Source of the DNA: Gammaproteobacteria bacterium
GTDB lineage: Bacteria; Pseudomonadota; Gammaproteobacteria; Steroidobacterales; Steroidobacteraceae
DNA length: 64,000 nt
Direction: 5' to 3'
Assembly: GCA_003132025.1 (NCBI GenBank)
Contig: PKWJ01000056.1
Coordinates: 20,737-84,736 of the forward strand
In this document: positions 28,035-38,300 of the stretch, piece by piece
Layout of the letters: each line of letters starts with the position of its first letter
Numbering within the stretch: the first letter of the stretch is position 1
Notes under the pieces: model-generated
What the model was told of the DNA's origin: nothing
Database searches by the model: none
What the model saw: the letters and a program-made list of their open reading frames with translations, nothing else
Made by a program: the position numbers and the translations under genes

Positions 28035-28502
28035 ATGAAAAAGATGGATCTCGCTTCCGTTCCTGCCATAGCCGGCAGCAATTATCCATACCCTTTCAAT
28101 CTGCCCTGCAGCGCGCAATCCTGCCAGCGGCTAGCGCGCCATGGAGGTCTAAGCCTGTTCGGCGTGAATCTGACGGTCATTGAGCCCGGCGGCTGGTCGA
28201 GCCAACGTCACTGGCACAGCCACGAGGATGAATTCATCTGGGTCGTGGAAGGCGAACTCACGCTGGTGACTGACGGTGGCGAGGAGTTGCTTCGCGCCGG
28301 GGACTGCGCGGCGTTCCGGCGTGGCGTGGAGGATGGGCATCATCTGATCAACAAATCAGCACGACCGGCCCGCGTGCTCGAGATCGGCAATTCGGATGCG
28401 CAGGATCGCTGCGTCTACTCCGACATCGACATGGTCGCGGGGCCGGGCAGTGACGGCTACCGTCATCGCGACGGGACCCCCTATCCTCCGAACCCGGGCT
28501 GA
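28035..28502 (+). CDS. Cupin-domain protein
   Basis: A 155-residue single-domain cupin. Motif 1 reads SSQRHWHSHEDEFIWVVEGE, providing two His and a Glu as metal ligands, with Gly of the turn. Motif 2 (GEELLRAGDCAAFRRGVEDG followed by HHLIN) supplies the third His. It resembles the small cupins that act as sugar-acid or antibiotic-modifying metal proteins, but the reaction is not predictable. The C-terminus GYRHRDGTPYPPNPG is typical of this subgroup. It stands alone between a terminator and a convergent epimerase gene. Confidence 0.88.
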   Translation: MKKMDLASVPAIAGSNYPYPFNLPCSAQSCQRLARHGGLSLFGVNLTVIEPGGWSSQRHWHSHEDEFIWVVEGELTLVTDGGEELLRAGDCAAFRRGVEDGHHLINKSARPARVLEIGNSDAQDRCVYSDIDMVAGPGSDGYRHRDGTPYPPNPG

Positions 28503-28602
28503 CCGAGCTCCTCGCGGTTTATTGAAAGCAGAAAGTGCGCAGGAATCGCAACCGTCTGCCTTTAGGACGCGCGTTGCCCTGCGCCGCCGTCGACCGGCTG
28601 CC

Positions 28603-29751
28603 TCAGCTCGGCATGTGCGAACCGTCATTCCATTTCGCCAACAGTGCTGCTTCATGCTCAGGTGCCAGGCCAGCCAGCAATTTCGCTTGCCGCTCTTCAG
28701 ACTGCCCCCTAAACCAGGCGAGTGTTTCCGCGGCCGTCGTGGGGAGCGGCCGAAACACAAGTCCTGCCGCCAGGGCCTTGCGGATGCTGCGCCTGGCGAA
28801 TCCCGCGGAGTCACCTTGGCCCGGCACCCAGACCGGCATGTCACTCCATGGCTCTACGTTCTGTTCTTCCAAGAAATCCGCGGCTACCCAAGTGATGTGC
28901 GCATCCGAATGAGTTCCCTCCGCGATATCCGCGAGCATCTCACGCATGTTGAGCGCATGCCCCGGGCCGGTGGCATTGAAGGTGCCGAAGGTGCGCGATT
29001 CAGCCATGCGGACGGTCCACTCGGCGAGGTCGCGGGCATCGATAAATTGCACCGGGTCGGCCCCGTCGCCGGGCGCCAGCACTTCGCCGCCCCGCGATAG
29101 CCGAACCGGCCAGTACGTGAAGCGATCGGTCGGATCGCCCGGTCCTACGATCAGACCAGGCCGGATAACGGTCGTTATGTGCGGAAACTGTCTCTCAGCC
29201 TCCTGTTCGCTGACTGCTTTGAGGGGTCCATAGAGTTCCATGTGGCCATGGAACGATTCCAGCGTTTCCGCCATGGCATCCTTGCCAGCATAAGCGGCGA
29301 CGGGAGCGGATTCATCGGCGGGCGCGTCGTCTTTCGCGTAGACTGAAACGGTCGACACAAAGATGTAGTGCTTGATCTTACCGTGTAATACCCGGCCGGC
29401 ATCGCGGACCCAGAACGGGAGCGTTGTGGGATTGTCGATGCAAACGTCCCATTCGCGGCCCTCGAGTGCTTTCAGGTCGCCGACATTGCGATCACCAACC
29501 AATTGCTCGACTTCGTGCGGCCACTCATTAGGCTGCCGTCCGCGATTGAATAGCGTAATCCGATGACCGCGTGCGAGTGCGTAACGCACTTGATACGGCC
29601 CGGTGAAGCCGGTGCCACCGAGAATCAAAATGCGCAGCGGCTTCGCTGCGCGCTTAGTGCCGTCCGCTGCGCTCGCCAGGGATGCCCAGGCTGCAAAACC
29701 CGGGACCGATAGCGCGGCAAGTTTGACAAATTCGCGGCGGATCATGCGCAT
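28603..29751 (-). CDS. Tat-signal NAD-dependent epimerase/dehydratase-like protein
   Basis: A 382-residue extended SDR. A twin-arginine signal opens it (MRMIRREFVKLAALSVPGF, then ASLASA). The dinucleotide loop ILILGGTGFTGPYQVRYAL follows at about 42-55, and later IRPGLIVGPGDPTDRFTYWP. The usual YxxxK is represented around YGPLKAVSEQEAE, giving Tyr and Lys with three residues between. A cofactor-binding SDR with a Tat signal is expected to be folded with NAD(P) in the cytoplasm before export. Substrate is unknown; relatives are often found in soil bacteria near isomerases. It is a lone gene, convergent with the cupin gene. Confidence 0.87.
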   Translation of the reverse strand: MRMIRREFVKLAALSVPGFAAWASLASAADGTKRAAKPLRILILGGTGFTGPYQVRYALARGHRITLFNRGRQPNEWPHEVEQLVGDRNVGDLKALEGREWDVCIDNPTTLPFWVRDAGRVLHGKIKHYIFVSTVSVYAKDDAPADESAPVAAYAGKDAMAETLESFHGHMELYGPLKAVSEQEAERQFPHITTVIRPGLIVGPGDPTDRFTYWPVRLSRGGEVLAPGDGADPVQFIDARDLAEWTVRMAESRTFGTFNATGPGHALNMREMLADIAEGTHSDAHITWVAADFLEEQNVEPWSDMPVWVPGQGDSAGFARRSIRKALAAGLVFRPLPTTAAETLAWFRGQSEERQAKLLAGLAPEHEAALLAKWNDGSHMPS

Positions 29752-29868
29752 GGTGGCTTCCTGGTCATCTGCGTTAAAACCGGCCTGATCGTTGTGTCGA
29801 AATTCTATCGCGCTGTGTTGTCAGGCTTCAATGTAGACACTGCACCGACGCTTGTGCCGCTGCCGCCT

Positions 29869-32214
29869 TCACTGATGTAGCAACGCGGTGGCCTTGTCGA
29901 GGCGCTGACCATAGGCCTCAAGCGCACGTGCCGTGATCGCAATGTATTGGCCGGCCTCGTCCCAGCGTCGCGCTTCGACTGCTTCGCGTACGCCCGGCAT
30001 CGTTTTGGCCTCGTAGCCGGTCAATACTCCGGGCGCATAGATAAGATGCTTGAACCAGGGCCGACCAGGCAATCCATCCTCGTTTGTCAGAGCTTGCTCA
30101 AGCCCCTGCAGCAGCCGATCGAGTTCGGCACGCTCGGCGGCCTCGAGCGCCAGACCCTTCTGCGCGGCATGCTGGTATGCGTCATCGTAGGCTTTGGCGC
30201 TGCGCTTTAAGCGCTCGATGGCATTGTCCAGCGGGGCGAAGTCCAGGTAGGGAACATCAGACTCCGCGGCCGGTGGCCCCACAGGCCGCGTCGGATCGGC
30301 GGAGATCTCAAACACCTCATCTGCAAGCAGCACACCGAGCTTCTGCGCATGCTCGCGCTTGTCATCAGCGAGCTTATGCAGCTCCTTGACATAGCCCTCG
30401 TATGTCTCGGCAAGATCTGAAAATTGCATGGGCAAGGTGTCGGCGTCAGCGACACGCAGTATCACGTGCCCCACGGTCTGCGATTCCACGAGTCCGTAGG
30501 CAAACCCGGGATCGCCGAAGCGCAGGTAGTGATCGAAGCTGTCGTAGCTGGAATGATAGATGCCACCGTTGTCGCCTTCCCCATCGTACTGGACGCTCAG
30601 TGTTGCGATCCCTAAGTGCTGCAGGAACGACGTGAAATCGGAACCCGAGCCGAGCGCGCCGATCGGCACATCGGCGCCGGAGGCCGCTGCCTCGGCGAGC
30701 TTCTCGGCTTGATCGTCGCTGTCGCTGTAGGCGTTCGCGCGCTGCGATGCGCGCAGTCGCTCGAGTACTGTTTTACCGGTTTCCGGATCGCGTATTCCGG
30801 CGCCGACTTCAGTGACCAGTCGCTGTAGTGAAGGACTGCCTTCGGCATCCAGGAAGCCGCGCTCGATGAGGTCGGAGTTCAGGTACAGCACGGCATGGCG
30901 TTGCAGTTCCTGCGCGTGCGTCTCGGCCCACTCGGTGGAGCCGAGCATTCCCCCCTCTTCCCCGTCCCAGCTGGCATAGATCAGCGTGCGGCGCGGACGC
31001 CAACCGGTTTGCAGCAATGCTCCGATCGACTTGGCCTCCGCCATCAGCGCCACATTGCCCGACAGCGGATCCCAGGCACCGAATACCCAGCCGTCGTGGT
31101 GATTGCCGCGAACCACCCACTCGTCGGGCAGCTCGCTGCCGCGAATCCTGGCGATCACGTCGTATATTGGCTTCTGGCTCCAGTCCGATTCCACATGCAG
31201 ATGCACCTTCGCCGGTCCGGGCCCCAGGTGATAAGTGATCGGCAGCGCTCCACGCCAGCTTTCGGGAGCCACCGGCCCGGCGATGGCGGCCAGTAGCGGC
31301 TGCGCATCGGCGTACGAAAGCGGAAGTACCGGGATCTTCATGATGCTTGCCGCCTCGGCGATCGGCAATCGCTTGGCATCGGCCGTGGCCCCTACCCCAG
31401 GAGTCAACGGATCACCGGGATAGAGCGACCAATCGACCACCGTGCCGCGCTGTACGCCGTCGGCCGGCCGCCAGCCGCCGCGCGGATAGACGTCGCCCGC
31501 GAAGTAGCCATCGCCACGCGGGTCGGAATAGATCAGACACCCGATGGCACCATGCTCATGTGCAAGCTTGGGCTTGAGCCCGCGAAAACCATTGCCGTAA
31601 CGCGCAATCACGATCTTGCCCCGCACGCTGACACCGCGACGATCGAGCTCTTGGTAGTCGTCTTGCATGCCGTAATTGACGTACACCAGATCACCCGTGA
31701 CATCCCCATCGGCGCCATAGACGTTGTAGGGCGGCAGGCCTGCGGCCGTGTTGCCCGAAGTACGGTCGCCCTTGATCGCGGGCTCGTGCAACTTCGCGGT
31801 GAATTGAGTCGGGGCAATCATTTGCAGCGCGATGCGTTTGGGTGTCGGATAGAGCACGCTGAAGGTCTCGATATCCGCGTCCCAGCCCCAAGCGCGAAAT
31901 TGTTGCAGCATGAACTGCGCATTGGCCTTGTCGTGCGCCGACCCGACCTGATTCGGCTCGCTGGCCATGCGCTGCATCCATTCGCCTTGGTCGGCAGCGT
32001 TGAGGGAGGCATCAAATCGCTGCTCCAGCGAGCGCTCGTCGGTGGCATGCGAAACGCTAAATCCGAGCATCGGGGACGATGGCGTCTGACCGCCCATCGA
32101 GAGCGATAACAGTGCGAGAGTCGCCCCCGGCACTACGGCGATGGCGAACCTAGTGGCGCTAGCCCGCGGTCTTGGCCGAATGTCTGGAGTACCCACCTGC
32201 ATAGCTGGCCTCAT
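29869..32214 (-). CDS. M28 family metallopeptidase, glutamate carboxypeptidase II-like
   Basis: A 781-residue secreted peptidase. An N-terminal signal or anchor (FAIAVVPGATLALLSLS) is followed by the region PNQVGSAHDKANAQFMLQQF. A PA insert domain (VYVNYGMQDDYQELDRRGV) comes next, then the zinc peptidase core: GNHHDGWVFGAWDPLSG, SWDGEEGGMLGSTEWAE, YLNSDL and IYHSSYDSFDHYLRFGDP. These supply the His-Asp-Glu-Asp-His ligands and the catalytic Glu. A helical TFR-like dimerisation domain ends the chain. All metal ligands look present, so it is probably an active carboxy- or aminopeptidase in the periplasm or outside. Divergent from an ABM gene, 112 bp away. Confidence 0.93.
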   Translation of the reverse strand: MRPAMQVGTPDIRPRPRASATRFAIAVVPGATLALLSLSMGGQTPSSPMLGFSVSHATDERSLEQRFDASLNAADQGEWMQRMASEPNQVGSAHDKANAQFMLQQFRAWGWDADIETFSVLYPTPKRIALQMIAPTQFTAKLHEPAIKGDRTSGNTAAGLPPYNVYGADGDVTGDLVYVNYGMQDDYQELDRRGVSVRGKIVIARYGNGFRGLKPKLAHEHGAIGCLIYSDPRGDGYFAGDVYPRGGWRPADGVQRGTVVDWSLYPGDPLTPGVGATADAKRLPIAEAASIMKIPVLPLSYADAQPLLAAIAGPVAPESWRGALPITYHLGPGPAKVHLHVESDWSQKPIYDVIARIRGSELPDEWVVRGNHHDGWVFGAWDPLSGNVALMAEAKSIGALLQTGWRPRRTLIYASWDGEEGGMLGSTEWAETHAQELQRHAVLYLNSDLIERGFLDAEGSPSLQRLVTEVGAGIRDPETGKTVLERLRASQRANAYSDSDDQAEKLAEAAASGADVPIGALGSGSDFTSFLQHLGIATLSVQYDGEGDNGGIYHSSYDSFDHYLRFGDPGFAYGLVESQTVGHVILRVADADTLPMQFSDLAETYEGYVKELHKLADDKREHAQKLGVLLADEVFEISADPTRPVGPPAAESDVPYLDFAPLDNAIERLKRSAKAYDDAYQHAAQKGLALEAAERAELDRLLQGLEQALTNEDGLPGRPWFKHLIYAPGVLTGYEAKTMPGVREAVEARRWDEAGQYIAITARALEAYGQRLDKATALLHQ

Positions 32215-32326
32215 CGGTTCTGGGACACGCCTATTGTGGCAACGACGCAGCGATCAGCCGCCATCTGGCCATCGACAGTATGATAAGCGGAGAAAGGCCT
32301 GCGCGTAATATTCCAGAGGTGCACAC

Positions 32327-32644
32327 ATGGTGATTCGTGAGTGGCGAGGCCGCGCTAGTCGTTCGCGCGCGGATGCGTATCCGAAGCATTTCCGTGGCAA
32401 CGTGCTGCCTGCGCTGCGCCAACTGCCGGGATTTGCCGGGGCGTACCTGAGCTGGCGCACATTGGGCGACAACGTTGAGTTTCTGGTGCTCACGCAGTGG
32501 CAATCGATGGATGCCATTCGAAGCTTTGCGGGAAAAGATGTAGACAAGGCAGTCGTTGAGCCCGGCGCTGTCGCCGCCCTGCTGGACTTTGATTCAAACG
32601 TGCATCATTACGAGGTCATCGAGAACGTCCTGCCGGCGCGCTGA
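32327..32644 (+). CDS. Antibiotic biosynthesis monooxygenase (ABM) domain protein
   Basis: A 105-residue ferredoxin-like alpha+beta protein of the ABM family. The pattern is VIREWRGRASRSRADAYPKH at the first strand and helix, LPGFAGAYLSWRTLGDNVEF for the middle strands and LVLTQWQSMDAIRSFAG for the second helix. Such proteins dimerise and include heme-degrading and quinone-forming monooxygenases, but many have no known reaction. It lies between the divergent peptidase gene and the sulfotransferase gene; the 156-bp spacing to the next gene makes an operon possible, not certain. Confidence 0.85.
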   Translation: MVIREWRGRASRSRADAYPKHFRGNVLPALRQLPGFAGAYLSWRTLGDNVEFLVLTQWQSMDAIRSFAGKDVDKAVVEPGAVAALLDFDSNVHHYEVIENVLPAR

Positions 32645-32800
32645 GGTGGGCGCCAACCGCGCCCGGTCGAAGTCTCGACAGCTACCGGCAGGGCACGCGT
32701 CGTGGCGTGCGCACAGATTTGAAATTGTTACACAGCGGCGTCGCGTTCCGAGCGACAGAGTATGCTGCCGCTCACCATCCACACGGTTGGAACGAGCGTC

Positions 32801-33622
32801 ATGACCTCCAAGTTCGTCGGTGTGACGGGGCTACCGCGAGCCGGTTCGACCCTGCTGTGTCAATTGCTGGCGCAGCATCCGGAGATTCATTGCGAAGGCC
32901 ACAGCTCACCGCTGTGCAATACTCTGCTGGGCATTCGGCGGATGGTCAGCGACGATACTTTCTTCCTGTCGCAGCTCGATGGCTCATTTGAAACCAGCTA
33001 CGGTCATCTCACCAGCGCCATGCAGGGCTTCTGTCGCGGCTGGTACGGCAATGTTCAACAGAAGGTCGTCGTCGACAAGAATCGCGCCTGGCTGCATGCG
33101 GTGGAGCTGCTGCTGCGTCTGGAGCCGGACGCCAGGCTGATCGTGTGCCTGCGGGAGCTGGGACAGATCTACGGTTCGATCGAAGCGCAGCACCAGCGCA
33201 CGATCCTGGTGGACTTCATCGATCACCTGGCCGATTACGATCGATTCGGGCGTGCCGACATGCTGTTTGCGAAGGATAAAGCCGTCGGCTCGCCGCTGAT
33301 TTCACTGCATGCGGTGCCGGACTTGCCGAAGCAGGTCCAGGAGCATCTCTATTTCCTGCGGTTCGAGGATCTGATGGATCAACCCGCCGCGTGCATGGCT
33401 CATATATATGCGTGGCTGGGTGTATCTGCCTCGGCGATCGAGGTTGACAAGATCAGCATCGGCGCCCAGGAGAGCGACAGTCACTACCATATGAAATATC
33501 CGCACCGGCAGAGCGGGCGGATCGTAAAGCCGGATCGGCATGAGATTCCGCCGCGCATTCAGGCGCAGATCGAGACCGCCTGTGCCTGGTTTTACCAGCT
33601 GTACTACCCGAAGAAGAGCTAG
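32801..33622 (+). CDS. Sulfotransferase family protein
   Basis: A 273-residue P-loop sulfotransferase-like protein. The PAPS 5'-phosphosulfate loop is VTGLPRAGSTLLCQLLAQHP near residue 8. The 3'-phosphate-binding part is around ARLIVCLRELGQIYGSIEAQ, and FLRFEDLMDQPAACMAHIYA is the family's conserved middle-C block. The ATG at 32801 places the P-loop just after the N-terminus as in relatives; an in-frame ATG at 32762 would add 13 residues. Acceptors cannot be predicted (polysaccharide, small molecule or peptide). It ends by overlapping the 3' end of the convergent tpsB gene by 4 bp. Confidence 0.88.
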   Translation: MTSKFVGVTGLPRAGSTLLCQLLAQHPEIHCEGHSSPLCNTLLGIRRMVSDDTFFLSQLDGSFETSYGHLTSAMQGFCRGWYGNVQQKVVVDKNRAWLHAVELLLRLEPDARLIVCLRELGQIYGSIEAQHQRTILVDFIDHLADYDRFGRADMLFAKDKAVGSPLISLHAVPDLPKQVQEHLYFLRFEDLMDQPAACMAHIYAWLGVSASAIEVDKISIGAQESDSHYHMKYPHRQSGRIVKPDRHEIPPRIQAQIETACAWFYQLYYPKKS

Positions 33623-35307
33623 AACCCCTTGCTGAGCGCAAGCCACACGCGCGCGGAGTCGTTGTGGCCGACCAGCACCGGCGTGGGGCCCAAGGGCGCT
33701 GCGACGTAGATCTTTGCGTTCCATCGTCCGGGCCAGTTCCAGTTCAGTCCCAGGCCGGCGCCGCTCAGGGTCGCGCCGTTGGGTCCGGTCGCCCAGGTGC
33801 TGTGATTGATGGTCACATGTTCAGTATCGGCGAAGCCAACGAGCTGCAGCGGTCCGTACCAGACCACGCCCAACTCGTGCCGCCACTCGGCGCTGGCAAG
33901 GATACCGCTGTCGCCGGACAGCACCCCCATGTCATAGGCGCGCACCGTGTAGGCACCACCGGCGACCATTTTCTGCGCCGGATCCAGGTTGGCATCGCTC
34001 CACTGGCCGACGATCGACAGATATAATGAGTCGCCGGCGTCTACGCGCTGCAGCCGTGAAAAGCTCGCATTGCCCTGCCAGAACCTGCCCTGGGTGTCGG
34101 CGGTGGCTAGATCGGCCAATCTCGCGCCGTCACTGTCAAAACCGACGCGCCCGTGAGTCAAGCCCAGGCTCCAGCTGTTGACCCCGCCCGACAGCAGCGT
34201 GTCACGCAGGTCGCCGGAGACGCTGGCGGTGCCGTTATCCAGATGGCGGTCGGTGTGCAGATCGCTGGCACCGATCGCATCATCGAGCTGCTTGTGATCG
34301 TACTGCAGCTGGCCGTAGAGGTTGAAGTTCGTTGTGCGCACGAACGGCTGCTTGGCCCAGACGCTTTCGATCTCCGCGGTGCCGTGGCCGTCGAGCGCGG
34401 CAAGCGGATCGCCCAGCACATAATGCAGCACCGAGTATGACCCGCCCAGCCCGGTGCCCTGCCCGTTCAGCAGTGACTCGTAACTGACGCTGCCGTAGTT
34501 CATGTCGCCCGAGGTCAGCCCGGTCAGGCTCAGTGCATCGCCATGCTGCGCAGGATCGATAAAGCTGACGGTGCCGCCCAGGCGCGCGCGGCCGGTGTAG
34601 CGGTTACCATCATTATCCAACGCCACATTGCCGGTCACGGCGGCGGTCGCACTGGTGTCCACCTGCAGGTCCGAGGTGCCCACCGCCTCGCCTGGCTTCA
34701 AGGTCGCGACGACAGCGATCCCTGGGATGTCAGCCAGCAGCAGCAGCGCGCGATCAAGCGGCGCGTCGCTGATGACCTCGCCGCCCTGCAGCGGCGAGAG
34801 CGTCGAGCGTAGCAGCGGATCGACGACGCGGCTGTGATTGTCGAGCTCGATCTGGCCGTAGCGCGCCTCGATGATCAGGATGCGAACAATGCCGTCCTGG
34901 ATGGTTTGCGCCGGGACGATGGCGCGCGCCAGCGGATAGCCGTGAGCGCGGTAGTAATCGGTGATGCGGGCGATGAGCTGACCTAATTGCGGCAGCGTCA
35001 GGCTCGTGCCCTCCTCCGGCGCCACCAATCCATGCAGAGTCGGCGTATCGATAGCAGTGTTGCCCGAGATCTCGATGATCCTGACCAGAAACGGCGCACT
35101 CGCCGGCAGGGTCGCCCCGCCCGGCTGCTCGATGGCAAGTCCGGTGCCCGCCGGGGATGGCGCGGGCGGCAACTGCGGCTGGGACTGCTGCAGGATCGAT
35201 CCGGCGCCGGGCACTGCCGGCTCTGCGGCATGGGCGACCAGCGGCAGAGTTGATATCACCAGTGCGGCTGCCAGCGGCACTCCGGCGAACGGCCTGCTAG
35301 CGTGCAT
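33619..35307 (-). CDS. TpsB outer-membrane transporter (ShlB/FhaC/HecB family)
   Basis: A 562-residue two-partner secretion transporter. A signal peptide (ALVISTLPLVAHA) is followed by a Pro-rich linker and a helix region. POTRA domains come next (FLVRIIEISGNTAIDTPTLH, then GIVRILIIEARYGQIELDN). A 16-strand beta-barrel ends WLALSKGF with a terminal Phe, as needed for Bam assembly. The conserved barrel-tip motif appears as TVRAYDMG, where most relatives have VRGY or VRGF. The gene follows the large TpsA gene with an 11-bp overlap, so the pair is translationally coupled, and it should export that protein. Gene order TpsA then TpsB is less common than TpsB first. Confidence 0.93.
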   Translation of the reverse strand: MHASRPFAGVPLAAALVISTLPLVAHAAEPAVPGAGSILQQSQPQLPPAPSPAGTGLAIEQPGGATLPASAPFLVRIIEISGNTAIDTPTLHGLVAPEEGTSLTLPQLGQLIARITDYYRAHGYPLARAIVPAQTIQDGIVRILIIEARYGQIELDNHSRVVDPLLRSTLSPLQGGEVISDAPLDRALLLLADIPGIAVVATLKPGEAVGTSDLQVDTSATAAVTGNVALDNDGNRYTGRARLGGTVSFIDPAQHGDALSLTGLTSGDMNYGSVSYESLLNGQGTGLGGSYSVLHYVLGDPLAALDGHGTAEIESVWAKQPFVRTTNFNLYGQLQYDHKQLDDAIGASDLHTDRHLDNGTASVSGDLRDTLLSGGVNSWSLGLTHGRVGFDSDGARLADLATADTQGRFWQGNASFSRLQRVDAGDSLYLSIVGQWSDANLDPAQKMVAGGAYTVRAYDMGVLSGDSGILASAEWRHELGVVWYGPLQLVGFADTEHVTINHSTWATGPNGATLSGAGLGLNWNWPGRWNAKIYVAAPLGPTPVLVGHNDSARVWLALSKGF

Positions 35308-38300
35308 TCACGTCGACCAGATTGTCCGGCAGCCTTACCCCGCCGCGCACGATGCGTAACGAGGGGATCATCGCATCGGTGACGACTCTCTTATCCATCA
35401 CGACGCCGTCGGTGGAATCAACCGCGGTGGCGGCCTGCGGCCCGGAGTACGATCCTTGTTCCAGGGAAATGTCCGGCGCCAGGTCCAGCTGTGCCAGCGT
35501 AATGCTCGTCTGTGAGGCAGGCAGATCCGCCTCGAGCGCGCCGGCTGCAGTCTGGGCCAGACCCAGCAGCGCCGCATCGGGACCTGATGATTGAGGAATC
35601 GGGGGCACGGTGACTGGTGGAATCACGGGCGAGCTGGGCGTTTGCACCGTCAATGCGGTGGCATTGCCCGTGGCCTCGACAAACACATAGTTGGTCGCCG
35701 TGAGGCCGCTGCCGTCGATTGCATACTGGCCGGGTGCGCTGGAGGCCGACGCGCCGCTGCTCCAGATCAGCGTACCGGCAGTGGAATTCGCCTGGCTGTC
35801 TGCCAGCACGAATCCGCTCAAGGTGCCGGATAAGCCGGTGGGGGTCTGACCGGCGCCAAAGCTGGCCGCGGTCGCGTTGTAAGTCAAGGTCGCTGGAGTG
35901 ACCTGAAATGCCGTGGCGTTACCGGCCGCGTACGAGAACAGATAGTTGCCGTTGTCGGCGCTCAGGCCCGAAGCGTTGATCGCGTAGCTGCCGACATTGC
36001 TGCCCGCGGTGGCAGCGGTGGCGAAGCTTTCAGTCCCCGTGGTGGCATTGGCGAGCGTATCAGTGCCGACGAAGCCGGTTATGCTGCCCGTAAGAACTGG
36101 ATTGGACTGTCCATAGATTCTGCTGGCGCCGTTCGCCGTGACCGTCAGCGTCGCCGGCGCTATCGTCAGGGTGGCGTTGACGTAGCTGATGTCGTAGCCC
36201 TGCTGATCGGAATACAGCGAGGGTGCGTAGCTGCCGACATTGATCGCGCCGCTGTAGGCGTTGTTCAGGTTGAACAAGTTTCCCGAAGTTGGCGTGTTGG
36301 GCAGCGAATAGCTGACACCGGGCAGAGTCGCGATCGGTGCGCCGCCGTAGATCTGGCCGCTGCTGTCCGCGGTCACGGTGAGCGGCGTGAGAAAACTCAG
36401 CAGCAACGGCGCGGTGCTGCCCTCATAGATGCGCCATATCGACCCAGTGCTGCCGCCGACGTCGGCGATGGTCCAGCTCGCTGCAGCGAAGTTCGCCATC
36501 GTCATCATGCCGGCGGTGGTAAGGCCGGCCGCACCCGTGGTGGTGCCGGCGCCTATGCCGGTTGCATTGATGTCGCTGTTCCAGAAGCTCTCGCTGACCG
36601 AGCCGTCGTTGTACCCGACCAGGCCGCCGACGGAACTGCCGCTGGGCCCGACTACGCTGCCGGTCGCGTAGCTGTTGCTGACTGTGCCGTAGTTGTATCC
36701 CACCAGACCGCCTGTGGAGGCGTCCTGGGCTGTCGCGACCACACTTCCGGTTGCGTAGCTGTTGCTGATCGTGCCGTAGTTGTAGCCGGCCAGGCCGCCC
36801 ACCATGTCGGATCCGTGCGCGCTGCCGGTCGCATAGCTGTTGCTGATCGCGCCAAAGTTGTACCCGACCAGTGCACCGATATCGTCGGCAGTCCCGGTCA
36901 CGTTACCGGTCGCGTAACTGGTCCCGACGGTGCCGTTGTTCGCGTTGTACCCCACGAGGCCACCCACGTCGGATGTGCCCAGGGCCACGCCCGTCGCGTA
37001 GCTGCTGCTGATCGCGCCGCCGTAGTTGTATCCCACCAGACCACCGACATTGATGGTTCCCATGACCATGCCCGTGGCATAGCTGGTACTGATGGTTCCA
37101 GACCTGTTGCCGCCGACCAGCCCGCCGATGGTGCTCGCGCCGCTCACATTGCCGGTCGCATCACTGGCGGTAACGCTGCCGCCGGTGTTGGAACCGATCA
37201 GGCCGCCGACTTGGCTGACCCCCGAGACCGTGCCCGCGGCGTGGCTGCTGCTGATCTGACCGTAATAGTTCGAACCTACCAGGCCACCGATGTTGGCCCC
37301 GGTGCCGGTCCCGGAGGCGATCACCGTGCCGGTCGCATAGCTGGCACTGATCGAGGCGTGAGCGTTGTAACCGACAAGTCCGCCGAGATAGCCGCTCCCG
37401 CTTACGTTTCCGGTGGCGTAACTGTTGCTGATCGCGCCATTGTTGGCTCCCGCCAGTCCGCCTACAAAGGTGTTTCCGGTGACGGCTCCCATTGCGTAGC
37501 TGTTGCTGATCGTGCCACCAATATAATTGAAGCCGACCAGCCCGCCGATGATGTTAGCCGGGCCGGTAACAGCGCCGGTCGCATTGCTGTTGCTGATCGT
37601 GCCCTGGTTGATACCGACCAAGCCGCCGACCTCGTTGCCGGTAGCGCGTACGCTGCCCATGCCGTAGCTGCCATCGATGGTGGCACCGGCGGTATTTTCC
37701 CCGACCAGGCCGCCGACAGAGTTTCCACCGCTCACGGTGCCAGTGCCCGCATGGCTGGTGCTGATCGCGCCGGCGTTGAATCCCACCAGGCCGCCGACGT
37801 TGCTGGCCGCAGTGACGCCACCCGTGGCATAGCTGCCGCTGATTACGCCATTGTTAGATCCCGCGAGCCCGCCAGTGTCGGAATCGCCGAGGACAGTACC
37901 GCTGGCGTAGGAAATATTGACGGTGCCGCCACTGTTCTCGCCCACCAACCCGCCGACAAAGCTTCCGGTACCAGTCACGGTGCCGGTGCCGGCGTGGCTG
38001 TTGCTGATCGCGCCATCGTTAGTGCCCACCAGTCCGCCAATACCGTTGCTCCCGGAGACGACGCCCGTGCCGTAGCTGCCATCAATGGTGCCACCAGTGG
38101 CATTTCGCCCGACCAGGCCGCCGACAGAGTTTCCGCCGCTCACGGTGCCAGTGCCGGCATGGCTGGTAGTGATCGCGCCGTAGTTGTATCCCACCAGGCC
38201 GCCAACGTAGTTGCTACCGTTCACGGTGCCGCTGGCGCTGCTGGCAGTTATGGAGCCTTTGTTGTTGCCCACCAGGCCGCCGGTGTAAGCATTCCCGCTC